This document shows positions 24,317-36,639 of a DNA stretch of 64,000 nt, piece by piece. The position numbers and the translations under genes are program-made. Numbering within the stretch: position 1 is the first letter of the stretch; each line of letters begins with the position of its first letter. A model generated the notes under the pieces. That model ran no database searches, was not told where the DNA came from, and worked only from the letters and a program-made list of their open reading frames with translations. The stretch comes from Crambe crambe (taxonomy: Eukaryota > Porifera > Demospongiae > Poecilosclerida > Crambeidae): assembly GCA_963924555.1 (NCBI GenBank), contig OZ004584.1:8439753-8503752 (forward strand), given 5' to 3'.

Positions 24317-26384
24317 TCATCTTAATTCCTCACATTTCTTCCTCAACACTTCACAGATGACCTCAGCAGACTGAGTATGTCCATCCTTCACACACACCTC
24401 CAGCAAGTTCCCATAGGTGGCTGCAAGGCCACTCCTCTCCTTCCACCTCCTCAGTGCCTCTCGTCTATTAGTCAAACAGATCAGTGATTCACACTGGACT
24501 CTCAGTTAGAGGGGGAGATTGGTCCTTATGCAAGGGGGGGAGAGACTAAACATATCTCTTCCCTCACCATAATAACCACTTCCATGGGAAGCCAGAGAAC
24601 ACCAAGTGATCTAACACTCACCTCTGCAGTGCAGGTTCATTCTGATACTTCTTGATGTCACTAATATCAGTGGTAGTCAGTCTCAGAGGAACAGAGAGCT
24701 TCTCCTCCCAGTCCAGTGAGTGGTCCGCTATCTCATTCAGGTCCCCGTCAACTCCTCCATGGTCCAAGTCCAACTGCCACTCCAAGAGGGGGTGTGCATT
24801 CACTGGGAGACGTGAGAGGTAGGATTGGTAATCTGGTTCTGTGACATGTAGTTGCAGTGTAGAGTGTGGTGGAGCCTTAAGTGTGGAAGGTGTATCAGCT
24901 CCTCCATTATCTAGAGTATGGCATGTGCCATTAACCATAACACAGAAAAGTTAAATGGCTTACCTCTAACAATAATATTGAAACTGAGTTCTTGGTCCAG
25001 TCCTTCCACTTTCAATTTAATAGAGTTTGAACGTTCATTTGCTAGATCAGGACCAGTTGGAAGATATTGCACTGTACATCTTGGAGGATAATCAGGACAC
25101 TCTGAAACTTCCCAATCTAACTCTTCAGGTAGATGAATGTTTCTTTTTAAGATCTATAGCAGGAGAGAAGAATTATTGGATGTATGCCTTGCATAGATGG
25201 CTACATATAAGCAGAGTGACCTTAGCAGGTTCTTTGTCAAATTTTATTTCCCATCCATTTGTTGGGACTTCAGAAAGAATGATTTCATCTGATATCAGCC
25301 GAGTGGTGGCTGTGGTCACTTCCCATTTCCCTTTCATCACAGTTTTATCACAATGCTATGCACACAAAGATGGAGGGAAATATGTTAGTAGCCCACAAAA
25401 GTATCCAGTTATTCTGTAATGCAAGAACCTGCTATACTTCATCCTCACTTACCTCTGTGTATACGGTATGGTAGAGACAGGTACAGAATACTGATAAGTT
25501 TTGAGACAAACTTTTGTATAATCTTGCAGAGTAATAGAAATTGTTTGCTGAAAAAATCATTAAAGAAAGTGAAAGTAGCAACTATAAAAGCACATCATAT
25601 TTACCTTCGGATGTTTTTCTTTTCGCTGCTCCTATTAAACAAAAATGTGATAGTTTAATTTCTCCCACGTGGTTCGTTGTTTTGAACATCCCCTTGGCCC
25701 CCTTTATTTCCTTGAAGACAAACACTGGACGAGAATCCCTGTATTTAGGAGTGAAACTGGCTGAGAGGAACACCATGTCATCACAGTCCTCCTCACTCTC
25801 CAGACTGGCATAATGGTGGATCTTGACTGTTACAGCTTTCTGAAATTTCACCCTCCTGCTGGGTTGGATCAAGTAAGCTGGACTAGCTGGTTCATAATCC
25901 TCAGGTAACTCAAACGGTCCACTCAAGCAGGTACGGACAGTTACTATAAGAGATTCCTTGAACTTTGAATCATCATCAGGGATGAGCAACTCTATTCCAG
26001 TGCCTTTGAGACTAACTTCTCTTTTGAATGTAATTTCTTCTTGTACGATTGGTTCCTGATGAAATGCTATCCCACGGCTTTGGCTTGGACTGAAGTCCGA
26101 GACATTTTCTGCACACAATTAATAATCAAGCACATGCCATAGACTTCAGCATCCACTCCCACTCACCATGAGATCCGCTCTTTTGTCTTGGCAAATAGGA
26201 GACCAGCTCACTGAGTGTTGCTACAAGTTAAAGAAACAAATTGAGACACTGAAGTGTGTGTTTCAAAACAGTGGAGTTGTCAACATTGGCTGTTGACCTA
26301 CTCACCTTCTTCAATTTTGGAAGCAATATCTCTTTGTCCAACAGGTTCTTGGGCAATAGAGTCCCCTCCACTGTCAGTCAGAGG
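24317..26384 (-). CDS. G4: ZU5 - UPA - death domain block
   Basis: Exons: 26306-26384 (PLTDSGGDS, phase 0 in), 26167-26220, ZU5 25605-26108, 25453-25490, 25221-25355, 24964-25153, death domain 24622-24910 and 24317-24464 (TGA). All phases agree. The ZU5 exon shows the family pattern with LLIPDDDS and a strand-rich body. The following exons (KWEVTTATTRLISDEI, IHLPEELDWEV, SFNIIVR) fit a UPA domain by position and strand character. ZU5-UPA-death is the module of UNC5, PIDD and ankyrin-type proteins. There is no start codon of its own; the first exon begins in phase 0 exactly as the linker after a GTPase exon does, and a GTPase-exon tail remnant lies just upstream. It is probably an alternative C-terminus of G5 or a 5'-truncated gene. 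Confidence 0.72.
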
Positions 26385-26562
26385 CTATAAAATATAGAGA
26401 AGAGCAATCCTATTTTTACAAGTATAACATGAGACACATTATTGGTCACTTTAAACTAATGTATTGCTCATTATACATGACGGTCAGTATGTACTCTATA
26501 TAATACACACCAGATCCTTAGTACGCCATAAATTATAGGTAAGGTATTTGATATTTAGTTTA

Positions 26563-26610
26563 GCAAACCACACCAAATGTTGCCTTTGCATATAAACTGG
26601 CTCAGGTTCA
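26563..26610 (-). pseudogene. remnant of a GTPase exon 3' end
   Basis: The minus strand reads EPEPVYMQRQHLVWFAK, matching the last residues of the GTPase exons, but the donor is lost (GCTAAACTAAAT instead of GGGAAG/GTAAGT). Upstream it is fused to a Ser/Thr cassette fragment (about 26611-26675). Confidence 0.75.
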
Positions 26611-26697
26611 CTCATACTCAAAGGTGTCTTGGGTGTCTTGGACGTGCTGGCAACATCTGCAGGAGATGACCACCACTAGATACATGCAATATCAAGG

Positions 26698-27321
26698 TCA
26701 TCTTAATTCCTCACATTTCTTCCTCAGCACTTCACAGATGGCCTCAGCAGACTGAGTGTGTCCAGCCTTCACACACACCTCCAGCAAGTTCCCATAAGTG
26801 GCTGCAAGACCATGCCTCTCCTTCCACCTCCTCAGTGCCTCTCGTCTATTGGTCAAAGAGATTAGTGATTCATGCTGGACTCTCAGTTAGTGGGGAGATT
26901 TGTCCTCATGCAAGGTAAGGGGAGAGACGTCAAATGGAATATCTAAACATGATATCTTAGGCTTCCCCCACCATAGTAACCATTCCATGAGAAGCCAGAG
27001 AACACTCACCTCTGGAGTTGAGGTTCATTCTGATACTTCTTCTTGATGTCACTAATGTCAGTGGCAGTCAGTCCCAGAGGAACAGAGAGCTTCTCCTCCC
27101 AGTCCAGTGAGTGGTCCGCTATCTCATTAAGGTCCCTGTCCACTCCCCCATGGCCCCAGTCCAACTGCCACTCCAAGTGGGGACGCGCATTCACTGGGAG
27201 ACGTGAGAGGTAGGATTGGTAATCTGGTCCTGTGGCATGTAGTTACAGTGTAGAGTGCACACTAACCTGAGGGGAGAACTGGGTCAGGTCCATTCACACC
27301 ACTTCCATCTCCAGTCATGGG
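26698..27321 (-). CDS. extra death-domain cassette, copy 1
   Basis: Linker 27267-27321, death domain part 1 27010-27229 and part 2 26698-26845 with TGA, lengths 55, 220 and 148 as in the complete genes. There is no GTPase exon of its own, so it can only be used by splicing from the G5 GTPase exon. The domain is intact. Confidence 0.6.
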
Positions 27322-27479
27322 CTACAGTAGTACAATGTGAACTAAAGTCATGCACATTGCATATATTAAGGGACATTAATACACTACTCTATATTTGTTT
27401 CCACTCAGTTCCACTGACCTGATAGAAATATAATCCCTTCACTAGTGAAAATCAAATGGCAACTGAGAGATTAACTCAC

Positions 27480-27553
27480 ATGTTGTCCAGCACTTGATGG
27501 GGAAGTCCCTAATTGATTGGTTGCTGGGAGTGGAGTAACACGACAGTGGAGAC
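27480..27553 (-). CDS. linker cassette exon (74 bp), copy 1
   Basis: Acceptor ATAAG and donor GTGAGT, 74 bases, phase 1 to 0, encoding VTPLPATNQLGTSPSS. The next downstream piece (VSGTEWKQ, 27402-27418) is truncated and runs into a stop, so in this copy the route ends in a short tail. Confidence 0.5.
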
Positions 27554-27630
27554 CTTATGAGAAGAAAGAAGTAACGTGTTGCAAGTGAACATTCATGATG
27601 TGTGGTCATCATGAACACTTGGAGACTCAC

Positions 27631-27765
27631 TGGATTGAGGTGCTGATTGAGGTCCTCTCATAAGTCCTCCACCATCAGTGCTAGGGGAACAGTGGGTGTG
27701 GCTAGAGGTAAAAGCCTCACTAATAATCAAAGATGTCTTGGGTGTCTTGGATGTGCTGGCAACAT
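27631..27765 (-). CDS. Ser/Thr-rich cassette exon, copy 2
   Basis: 135 bases, phase 1 to 1, open, with the same splice signals as the exon at 24141-24275. Confidence 0.5.
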
Positions 27766-27806
27766 CTGTAGGAGATGATCACCACTAGATACATGCAATA
27801 TCAAGG

Positions 27807-28430
27807 TCATCTTAATTCCTCACATTTCTTCCTCAGCACTTCACAGATGGCCTCAGCAGACTGAGTGTGTCCAGCCTTCACACACACCTCCAGCAAGTTC
27901 CCATAAGTGGCTGCAAGACCATGCCTCTCCTTCCACCTCCTCAGTGCCTCTCGTCTATTGGTCAAAGAGATTAGTGATTCATGCTGGACTCTCAGTTAGT
28001 GGGGAGATTTGTCCTCATGCAAGGTAAGGGGAGAGACGTCAAATGGAATATCTAAACATGATATCTTAGGCTTCCCCCACCATAGTAACCATTCCATGAG
28101 AAGCCAGAGAACACTCACCTCTGGAGTTGAGGTTCATTCTGATACTTCTTCTTGATGTCACTAATGTCAGTGGCAGTCAGTCCCAGAGGAACAGAGAGCT
28201 TCTCCTCCCAGTCCAGTGAGTGGTCCGCTATCTCATTAAGGTCCCTGTCCACTCCCCCATGGCCCCAGTCCAACTGCCACTCCAAGTGGGGACGCGCATT
28301 CACTGGGAGACGTGAGAGGTAGGATTGGTAATCTGGTCCTGTGGCATGTAGTTACAGTGTAGAGTGCACACTAACCTGAGGGGAGAACTGGGTCAGGTCC
28401 ATTCACACCACTTCCATCTCCAGTCATGGG
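27807..28430 (-). CDS. extra death-domain cassette, copy 2
   Basis: Linker 28376-28430, death domain 28119-28338 and 27807-27954. It is the tandem duplicate of the set at 26698-27321 and remains intact. Confidence 0.6.
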
Positions 28431-28588
28431 CTACAGTAGTACAATGTGAACTAAAGTCATGCACATTGCATATATTAAGGGACATTAATACACTACTCTA
28501 TATTTGTTTCCACTCAGTTCCACTGACCTGATAGAAATATAATCCCTTCACTAGTGAAAATCAAATGGCAACTGAGAGATTAACTCAC

Positions 28589-28662
28589 ATGTTGTCCAGC
28601 ACTTGATGGGGAAGTCCCTAATTGATTGGTTGCTGGGAGTGGAGTAACACGACAGTGGAGAC
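28589..28662 (-). CDS. linker cassette exon (74 bp), copy 2
   Basis: Tandem duplicate of 27480-27553, with phase 1 to 0 preserved. Confidence 0.5.
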
Positions 28663-28739
28663 CTTATGAGAAGAAAGAAGTAACATGTTGCAAGTGAACA
28701 TTCATGATGTGTGGTCATCATGAACACTTGGAGACTCAC

Positions 28740-28874
28740 TGGATTGAGGTGCTGATTGAGGTCCTCTCATAAGTCCTCCACCATCAGTGCTAGGGGAACA
28801 GTGGGTGTGGCTAGAGGTAAAAGCCTCACTAATAATCAAAGATGTCTTGGGTGTCTTGGATGTGCTGGCAACAT
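28740..28874 (-). CDS. Ser/Thr-rich cassette exon, copy 3
   Basis: 135 bases, phase 1 to 1, open; tandem duplicate of 27631-27765. Confidence 0.5.
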
Positions 28875-28915
28875 CTGTAGGAGATGATCACCACTAGATA
28901 CATGCAATATCAAGG

Positions 28916-31900
28916 TCATCTTAATTCCTCACATTTCTTCCTCAACACTTCACAGATGGCCTCAGCAGACTGAGTGTGTCCAGCCTTCACACACACCTCC
29001 AGCAAGTTCCCATAAATGGCTGCAAGGCCACACCTCTCCTTCCATCTTCTCAGTGCCTCTCGTCTATTGGTCAAACAGATCAGTGATTCATGCTGGACTC
29101 TCAGTTGGGGGTTGACACATGAACCATTTCAAGTATTTGCAAAGTAATTCAAGGCCAAATGGTGAAAGTTCAACATTACACATGGATATGTGGTCACAGG
29201 TGTATAGTCACTGGAGAAAGAGTGACCTTGAAAGCATAAAGAACACTGTGAAGTGACAATGTGTACAAAACCAAGACCACATTTTTTCTTTGTTTAGTTG
29301 GTGGGAGGGAATAAATAGAATCCTAATTAACCTCCTCTCAAAATAGTTGATCCCCACCCCCAAAAAGAGGCAATATCCAGGCCTCACCTCTGCAGTGCAG
29401 GTTCATTCTGATACTTCTTCTTGATGTCACTAATGTCAGTGGCAGTCAGTCGCAGAGGAACAGAGAGCTTCTCCCAGTCCAGTGAGTGGTCCGCTATCTC
29501 ATTCAGGTCCCTGTCAACTCCCCCATGGTCCAAGTCCAACTGCCACTCCAAGAGGGGCCGTGCATTCACTGGGAGACGTGAGAGGTAGGATTGGTAATCT
29601 GGTCCTGTGGCATGTAGTTGCAATGTGGAGTTGATCCATGGAGGACAGGGACTACTCACACTAACCTGAGGGGAGAACTGGGTCAGGTCCATTCACACCA
29701 CTTCCATCTCCAGTCATGGGCTACAGTAGTACAATGTGAACTAAAGTCATGCACATTGCATATATTAAGGGACATTAATACACTACTCTATATAATGCAC
29801 ACCATACCATACCATATGCACACTTCAGGGCAAGGTACTTGCTACAATTTACTTACCTTTCCAAACCAAACCAAATGTTGACTTTGCATATAAACTGGTT
29901 CAAGATTTTCGGGATTTTTAAGGCAAACCATGATGTGAGGAGAAGTCTCTCCACTGTCCACAACGCACAAGTGGTCTCTTCCAGGGTGAGAGGGACACTC
30001 AAAGGAGAGTTGGTAGCTCACAGAAAAGCCATAGTTCATACGAGAGATGACTGTCTTCAGTGTACACTCGATGATCTCTCGAATGGCATGACACACCTCG
30101 TGTGTTGGGGTCTTGGTGATCGGTAGTCTCTTGATGGATACCTCGTAGTACTTTGGTTGGGAGATGAGGGTGATGGTGTCATAATCAGTTCCAAATCGAA
30201 ACTGCACTTGGTTCTTCTTGATGCCTTCTTCGATCAACTTGAGTTTGTGTAAGCTCTGCCCGACTAAGTTGGCAATGGTGGCAGGAAAGACCCCAAGGGG
30301 TACAAAACCACATTCGTATCGAATCAAGAGAGAGGCAGGAAGGAGTTGGTTGGAACCATTCTTTCGAAAGTCACACAGTTCTTCATTGCTCACATTCTCA
30401 AGGACACAGGGCATTAGGTAGATCTTTGAACTCTGTGAAGGACTGGGATCAGACTGGACTATGGGAGCTATGATGTTGAGGTATTCCAACAGTTTCACCA
30501 GTTGCTCCAGGGGTATGTAATCTCCTGAAATACCGACAATACTTCTTCTGATGTCCTCCAGGGAGAACTGTCCCGTTTTCCTAAACTTCTCAGAGGCAGC
30601 AACACCCATTCGACCGAACTTAAATGCATTGATGATCAGATTGGTCACACTATCGAAAACAATTTGAATGTTACAAATAACTGTTTCCTTCAACTCAGGT
30701 AGGTTGGGGAAGTACATCAGGACTCCGGCATGGTGGTGGAGGAACCACAAAGCTGTCTTTGTATCAGCAGCTGTCATGCCAAGCCTCTCAGCAAGTTCCA
30801 GACAACTCTGCAGACTGGCTATTCTCTTGTCTCTCTTTCGCAGGCAGAGACTCAGCATCAGCCATGCAGCTGGGATGCGAAGCTTCCTAAAGTGGTTCTG
30901 CAAACCTTTCTCCAGAAAGGTACGAATCTCTCTGACTTCATCTGCTCCCCCCGTCAAGTTGTTTATGGGGAGTACCATCCTACCTTCAGAGGAAAACTGG
31001 ACCAGATCGTCCCTGAAGAAATCGGTAGATCGAATTATACGTTGCAGTTTTTGATCGAATTTGTTGATCTCCTCTTCAGACACTTTATCTTTATGTGTCC
31101 CGATTATGTATGCAACAGATTTGGAAGAAGAAGCTAAAAGCTCGTCCAATTTGGAATCAGAGGCCCCTTCGTTACTCTCTTGTGAGCTGTACGACTTGAA
31201 GCAAGAAATACTGGATAGAGCTGAGAGAAGGACTTCTTCCACAGTATAGGTGGACTCGACCGGCAAGGTGGACTCACCCGATGGACTGAGGAAGGAGATA
31301 GTGTAACTTTTCTGGAGGTCATCGATCAACTTACAAAATAAAAGGTAAAGGCCAGGACCGATGGTGAGTGCTGGGAGCATGTCCATCAGCTCGGGATGGC
31401 CCCCTGTGTCTTCCATGTTCAGTAGTGCTGCATCTTTGAAGAGCTGCTTCATATGACTCCAATTCTTGGCACTCAAGGCATTACGAAACAAGTCAGCCAT
31501 TTCCTTTACATCAGAGTGTAGAGTACTGCTATCTCGTTCAATCAGTGCAGGAGGGTCAGATAAAAAATCAGATTTTTTCTCAGAAGAAGGTACCTCTGGT
31601 GACTTAAGATTGGTATAGGAAAGCTTGGTCCTATGTATTTTTTGAGTAGAAGGTATTTCATCATGAATGGTGGACCCATCACTCACACTTTCTTCATTGG
31701 AGTTGATACTGGATGTTTTCTGTTGAAAAATCTTCTCATAGAAGTACTGCAGGAACATGTGTGCCTCGTCCGTGAGGTTTTCGGCTACTAACCAATCTGT
31801 TTGTGTCACCATGGCTGTAGTGCAGGAGAGGTTCCTGATGATCACTCGTCCTGACTCAACTGCACCCGTACTAGGCTGCTCTGCCTCTCCAGCTGAAGTG

Positions 31901-34900
31901 ATGTCTGTAATCTCTCCAGTCAGGCGGCGACGGGTCGTTGTCTTTCCCAAACGAGGACCTCCAACGAAAGCCATTTTGACAAAGAGCATTTCTATGGATT
32001 CTTGTGTGGCAAGGATTCGGCGGTACGCATTCAAATACTCAGATTTGCCTGAAGGGATAAGAGAGAGTTCAGTTTCTAATACGGATGTCTTATATGAGAA
32101 GAGTACAGTTCTTTTAAATAATGCACACCTGGCTGATCACGCACTGTTACAGTTACGACTTTAGAGGGTCTGAAAGTGCCTAATTTATTCCACTATCTGA
32201 ACCTTAACTTTAGGAGGTTTAGTCAACTTATCTCAAATAGCATTTTTAAAAGGGGGTGGGGGTGGGGATTTGCCTCCCCTAGAACCTGCTATGTGATTTA
32301 TATGGTCTAACACAGTAAAGAGTGTATTCCAAAGAGTGCATAAGTTAGCACATTAAGATAGGATATTGTCTCCCCCACAACTTTTCTAGATGAAGGTCTG
32401 GGAATTGGATGATACCTACACAATACACCTTTGTATGAAATCTCCACTCACCAGAGAGGTAGTCCTCAATCTGCACACTCAGTTCATTCAGTTCGAGTTT
32501 CTTCAATACATCAAACAGAGACGTCCAGGTTGGAGGAAGACGACTCTTTCCTGGAGATTTCCATTGGCTGATCACTATTTCAACAGATTTAACAGGATCA
32601 GACAGAAGTTGACGCAGGTCAGTCCAACTCAAATTGATTCCAGCAGCTTTTGTCAGTTCAGTGTTGACCTTTGCCAGTGACGTGACCACCTGGATTCCTA
32701 CTCCCTCCAGTCTAGAGAGAGCACTCATGCTGAATTGACTCTCGGGGTTGAATGGGGTCACTGGGAATGGGATAAATTACAAAGCAGTTAAATTGGGACC
32801 TCCAGAGTATTTAAGAATTGTTGGGATGGACCATTTTGATCTTGTGATACTATTACATCATCATGACATAATCAATTATTTGGGCAGAATTCAGTAGTCA
32901 CCTTTCAATGATGCCTTGAATACCCTGCGACTCCAATTTACAACATACCCCCCTAACACCACCAATTCTCCTGTGGGTAGGACAATAGTAGCAGTGCCAC
33001 ACAACTCTATAGGAGAATTCCCCACGTATAACCAGGAGAGGGTGTGGGGGGAGTAGGCACAGATCTCAGAGGAATTGCCACTAAGCTCTCCTCCAGTAAA
33101 TATCAGCTGATTTGCAAATGATGAAGGAGAGGAACGTCTGAGATGAATCTGTAACTCACTCCACAAACCACTGGAGTGTGACATTTCTTGAGTATAGTCT
33201 TCATTAAGGAGTGACTCCAACTTGCAGTGAAATACTGAGTGACCCTGTCCATCGCCACCCATCAAATATAGTCTTCCTTTATGGATAGTGGATTTCAAAT
33301 GACTGCATGCTTTAGGTAGAGGTTGAACAGACGACCACTCATTGTCTTTGAGTACCTCCACTACATTCATATAAGCCTCTTCATATACTCTACCACCTGA
33401 TACCACCAAACATTCGGGACTTCCAGTGTTCAATGCTGATGAATGATAACGACTAGTTGGCATTGGTGGCAGTGATGGTTGCCAGTTCGTTCCTCCTTTA
33501 AGTGTCCATAGTTTATTTGTAGATATACGAGTATTAGGTTCCCTTCCACCAACAAGCACCACCTGAGAGTGGTAGGTGGCGAGGCCATAATAACAGGTGG
33601 GTGTGGTCACTTGTGACCAGGAGTTCAAATCAGTGGAGGAGATAAACAGTGAGGAAACACTTTCCAGTGATAATGTGGCCCCTCCTCCTAAATATATCGT
33701 GTTCTGCAGTAGCACACATTGGGCACGATACATACCCACTGGTAGTCGAGTGCACTCTGTCCAGTCAAGTGAGACTAGGGGGTGGAGGATGTCAACCTGT
33801 AGAGGTATAGTAGAGAATACCATATGGGTAGATATTTTCGAGGAATTAAAATTTTGTGAATATCAGTACCGAGCTAGATTATAAAAATTTCGAGGATTTT
33901 AATTTCGCTTCGCATGCACTGCAATATATCGCTCGCGCGCAGTGTAAAGCATATGTGGTGCACCGGTGATCGTGAGCAGCTGGAAGGATGACCAGTTTTA
34001 GTTACCCTTCAATGGTTAGGGAATTTCACGTCTATAGGAAGCTTCATATGGCAAAGTTCTGCTGTTCTGGAAGCAAAGTTCTGAAGCGAAGATGTAGAGA
34101 GCCATCTGGAAAGATCGAGGTCAAGTACTCCGTAATTACTAATTAATAGGTTATTGAATGTTTAAAATTTCGTGAAATGCAAAGTGACCGTGAAAACCAC
34201 GAAATTAAAATCCCTCGAAAATATCTACCCATATACGGTAGTTACCTTGCACACATGCACAACAGGGGGCCGTCTTTGACATAATGGAGGGACAGAATAG
34301 AGGGCCTACACATGGAGGTGTGTCACATAAAAGGGGCGTGGTTGTCTGCCATCTTAGAGAGCAGAGAATGTATTGCAGTTTCAGTAACATTATTGGACTT
34401 GTCTGTATATTACCAGCACACAACCACCATGTTGGAGGTAGTCTCCTGCCCCTTCTCCATGAGACTACAGTGGAACCTCCCAATAATGGACACTCCAAAT
34501 AAAGCACACCTCTCTGTAAAGGACACTTGTTGCTGTCCCACCATAGTACTTTGTGTATTAAATGACCTCTGAATAAAGGTCACCTCTCTATAAAGGACAA
34601 TTTCAACTTGTCTGTTATTTGAAGACTCCACTGTATGTTGGAGGTACAAGGTAGAGGAGAAATTGTACTAGTTTACATGTTAGGAGGTGGTTAAGTGTTT
34701 GTTTTCATAATTATTGCAACTAGTTGATTGTAAGAACTTATAATGCTGTTAGTTATCCTGTTCTTTGCAAGGGAGAAAACAAGTCTATAGCAATAGCAGT
34801 GTACTTTCATCATCTTAGACCCCTCCATCTGTTTATAAGCCATGCGTGCTTGTGTGGGGAAAAAAAAACAGTTTTATGAAGGACATAAGGTGGAGTATGA

Positions 34901-36512
34901 GAGAGATAAAAGGGATTCTACATAACTGATGGAGAGAGCTTATGGTAGACAACCACACCCCTCTTGCATGACACACCCCATAATGATCACTTAAATAAAT
35001 GTTAGCAGCATCAGTTATGTTCCAGTCCATCTGTGACTGATCTTGATCTGGTCAAACTTAAAACCGCACTCGACCCTTTGCCTCCATTCATGACACAATG
35101 TCCTACCAGTCCTACCACTAGACATGGGGCTAATACGCTGGCATGGAATAATTAAATAGGGATTCACTGGCATAGCAACATAAGAGGCTAAACAGAATAA
35201 AACAAAATATACAGGCTGCAGTCATTGCTTAATTGCAAAATTACATCTTAAATGCTACACACAGTTCTAATGTACTCTTTCAGGACATTTTGATATATTT
35301 TTTTAATGTTGAGAATAATGGACTAGCATAATTTTGAGCATAATAGGCACTCCCTGGCATCAGGCATAATGCTGGCAAATAGTAAGTAGAGTTCCTATGC
35401 ACGCAGTGCAGGCAATCCTTCAAAGGTCAAGATAACTATTAATGCTCCAAAACTTCCTTTTGCAGCTCTGAAAAGTACTAGTCTTGGAATGTGCATTATC
35501 AATCTTAACCAGATCAATCCTTATAAAGTTATCACTCCTACTCCAACACAACTGCCACTGACTAGTCATGTGTACAATTTGTGACTTACTGACTCATAAA
35601 AATTAATCTATATACAATTAATGGACTTCTTGACTTTGTTTTTCAATATAACTTGAGCATAATTTCGAGCATGATTGGTAGCTTTTTCAGGAATTGCTCA
35701 AAGCATAATAGGTAAAAAAGCAAGCCTATTTCAGATTACCACTTACTACAGACCTGCCAATCAAGTCCTCCAAAACATCCCCACACCCACACACATTCCC
35801 ACCAAGTGCGTGTGCTGTGTGTGCCCCTAGTCCTGCAACCACACCTATCTAAACATCCTGGATCCAACCCTGATTCTTGCTGCTTCATCAGATACAAGGA
35901 TATCATTCCCCTGTAATTTAGTTACATGAAAACTCCATACCTCTTCCATCAAACTTCAAGTTCCTCTTAGAATGAGCCAGCTCAGAGACTAACACTAGTC
36001 TGCATCTGATGAACTATGTATGGGTGGACCACTTCCGCAAGGTGATGCTGTGCTGAGGAACCTGAAATGCAATACAGAGGCTTTCACAAAATTTGCCAAC
36101 AGGTGCAGAATTAGATTTGTGCTCACTAAAAATAAATTAAGACCATTGCATTTGTATGATAGATTATTTTGGCTGATCTAGTGACATGTTATTTCCAGCC
36201 CCACACTCTCTCCTACTCAAAGATACAATTTGGAGGCTTCATACCATGGAGAAAATGTATCTCTTACCATGACATACAGGTGAATAGGACCCCCACCCTA
36301 CTCCACAGATCCCACAATCACATAGATGTCCAAATACACACTCTCTGGATGGCAGCAAGATAATATCAAACCACTGTCAACTACATCAGCAGCATCATGT
36401 GATGCTTTAGAGTGATCCATCACTTTATGCATTGGCACAGTCAACAGACCAGTTTAACTGCTAGTAAATTTAGCCAGCTAGCTTTCATCCATACCTTCTC
36501 CTGTCCCTCCAT
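28916..36512 (-). CDS. G5: Kelch - death-like - Roc/COR GTPase - death domain gene
   Basis: Exons: first 36495-36512 (MEGQEK), Kelch 32902-33796, death-like 32452-32760, GTPase 29857-32048 (730 codons), linker 29666-29720, death domain 29388-29604 (one codon shorter than in sisters) and 28916-29063. Phases agree throughout. The GTPase is nearly identical to that of G3 over most of its length, except the last ~80 residues, which match G6 and G7 (RLPITKTPTHEVC). Key motifs: GGPRLGKT 25-32, DTGGHPEL from 209, GTHKDKV 312-318. Downstream lie two more death-domain sets and the ZU5-UPA-death block, all enterable in phase from the GTPase exon. A MITE sits about 20 bases upstream of the Kelch acceptor. 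Confidence 0.85.
33820..34238. mobile_element. Tc1/mariner-type MITE with TA duplication
   Basis: The ends are CCATATGGGTAGATATTTTCG and inverted CCGTATATGGGTAGATATTT. TA flanks both sides (33818-33819, 34239-34240), and sister units show the empty site GAGAATAGTTACC. The insertion point is only about 20 bases upstream of the Kelch acceptor of G5, inside the usual pyrimidine/branch region. The interior has a short open frame starting MTSFSYPSMVREFHVY, unassigned. Confidence 0.8.
34466..34635. mobile_element. MITE, TACAGTGGA-ended (G5 copy)
   Basis: Same element and same position relative to the gene as 3813-3982. Its presence on both sides of the gene duplications shows it is older than they are. 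Confidence 0.75.
34636..36494 (-). other. 5' intron of G5
   Basis: Collinear and highly similar to 60364-62242 in G7, including the possible alternative first exon (ATGGAAGAG-like near 35.94 kb). No independent gene is supported. Confidence 0.55.
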
Positions 36513-36554
36513 CAAATTCTTCCTCGATCTTTCAAAGAAGGCGACCCGCCCTTC

Positions 36555-36602
36555 TTTCCCACCCACTATTTATCACGTGATACTTTGAGCATGCGCATTG
36601 AA
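36555..36602 (-). promoter_or_regulatory. promoter block of G5
   Basis: NRF1-like GCATGCGCA (36589-36597), CACGTG (36573-36578) and TATA-like ATAAATAG (36564-36571) in the same order and spacing as in G3, upstream of the ATG at 36512. Confidence 0.6.
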
Positions 36603-36639
36603 AATTGTACTTTGACCTTTTTAGAGAGGCAATTGCTAC

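Larger units (their letters stand above)
26700..28909. repeat. 1109-bp perfect-looking tandem duplication
   Basis: Positions about 26700-27808 and 27809-28917 are collinear with a constant offset of 1109 bases and very few differences (for example ACGTG against ACATG at 27572 / 28681). Each unit carries a full linker-death domain-Ser/Thr cassette set. Confidence 0.9.

Noticed and set aside
34205..34507. Minus-strand open frame running into the Kelch gene as a possible N-terminus
   Set aside because: It crosses the MITE/intron junction, differs between units by frame-breaking indels, and joining its donor to the Kelch exon gives an immediate stop in the ATG frame.
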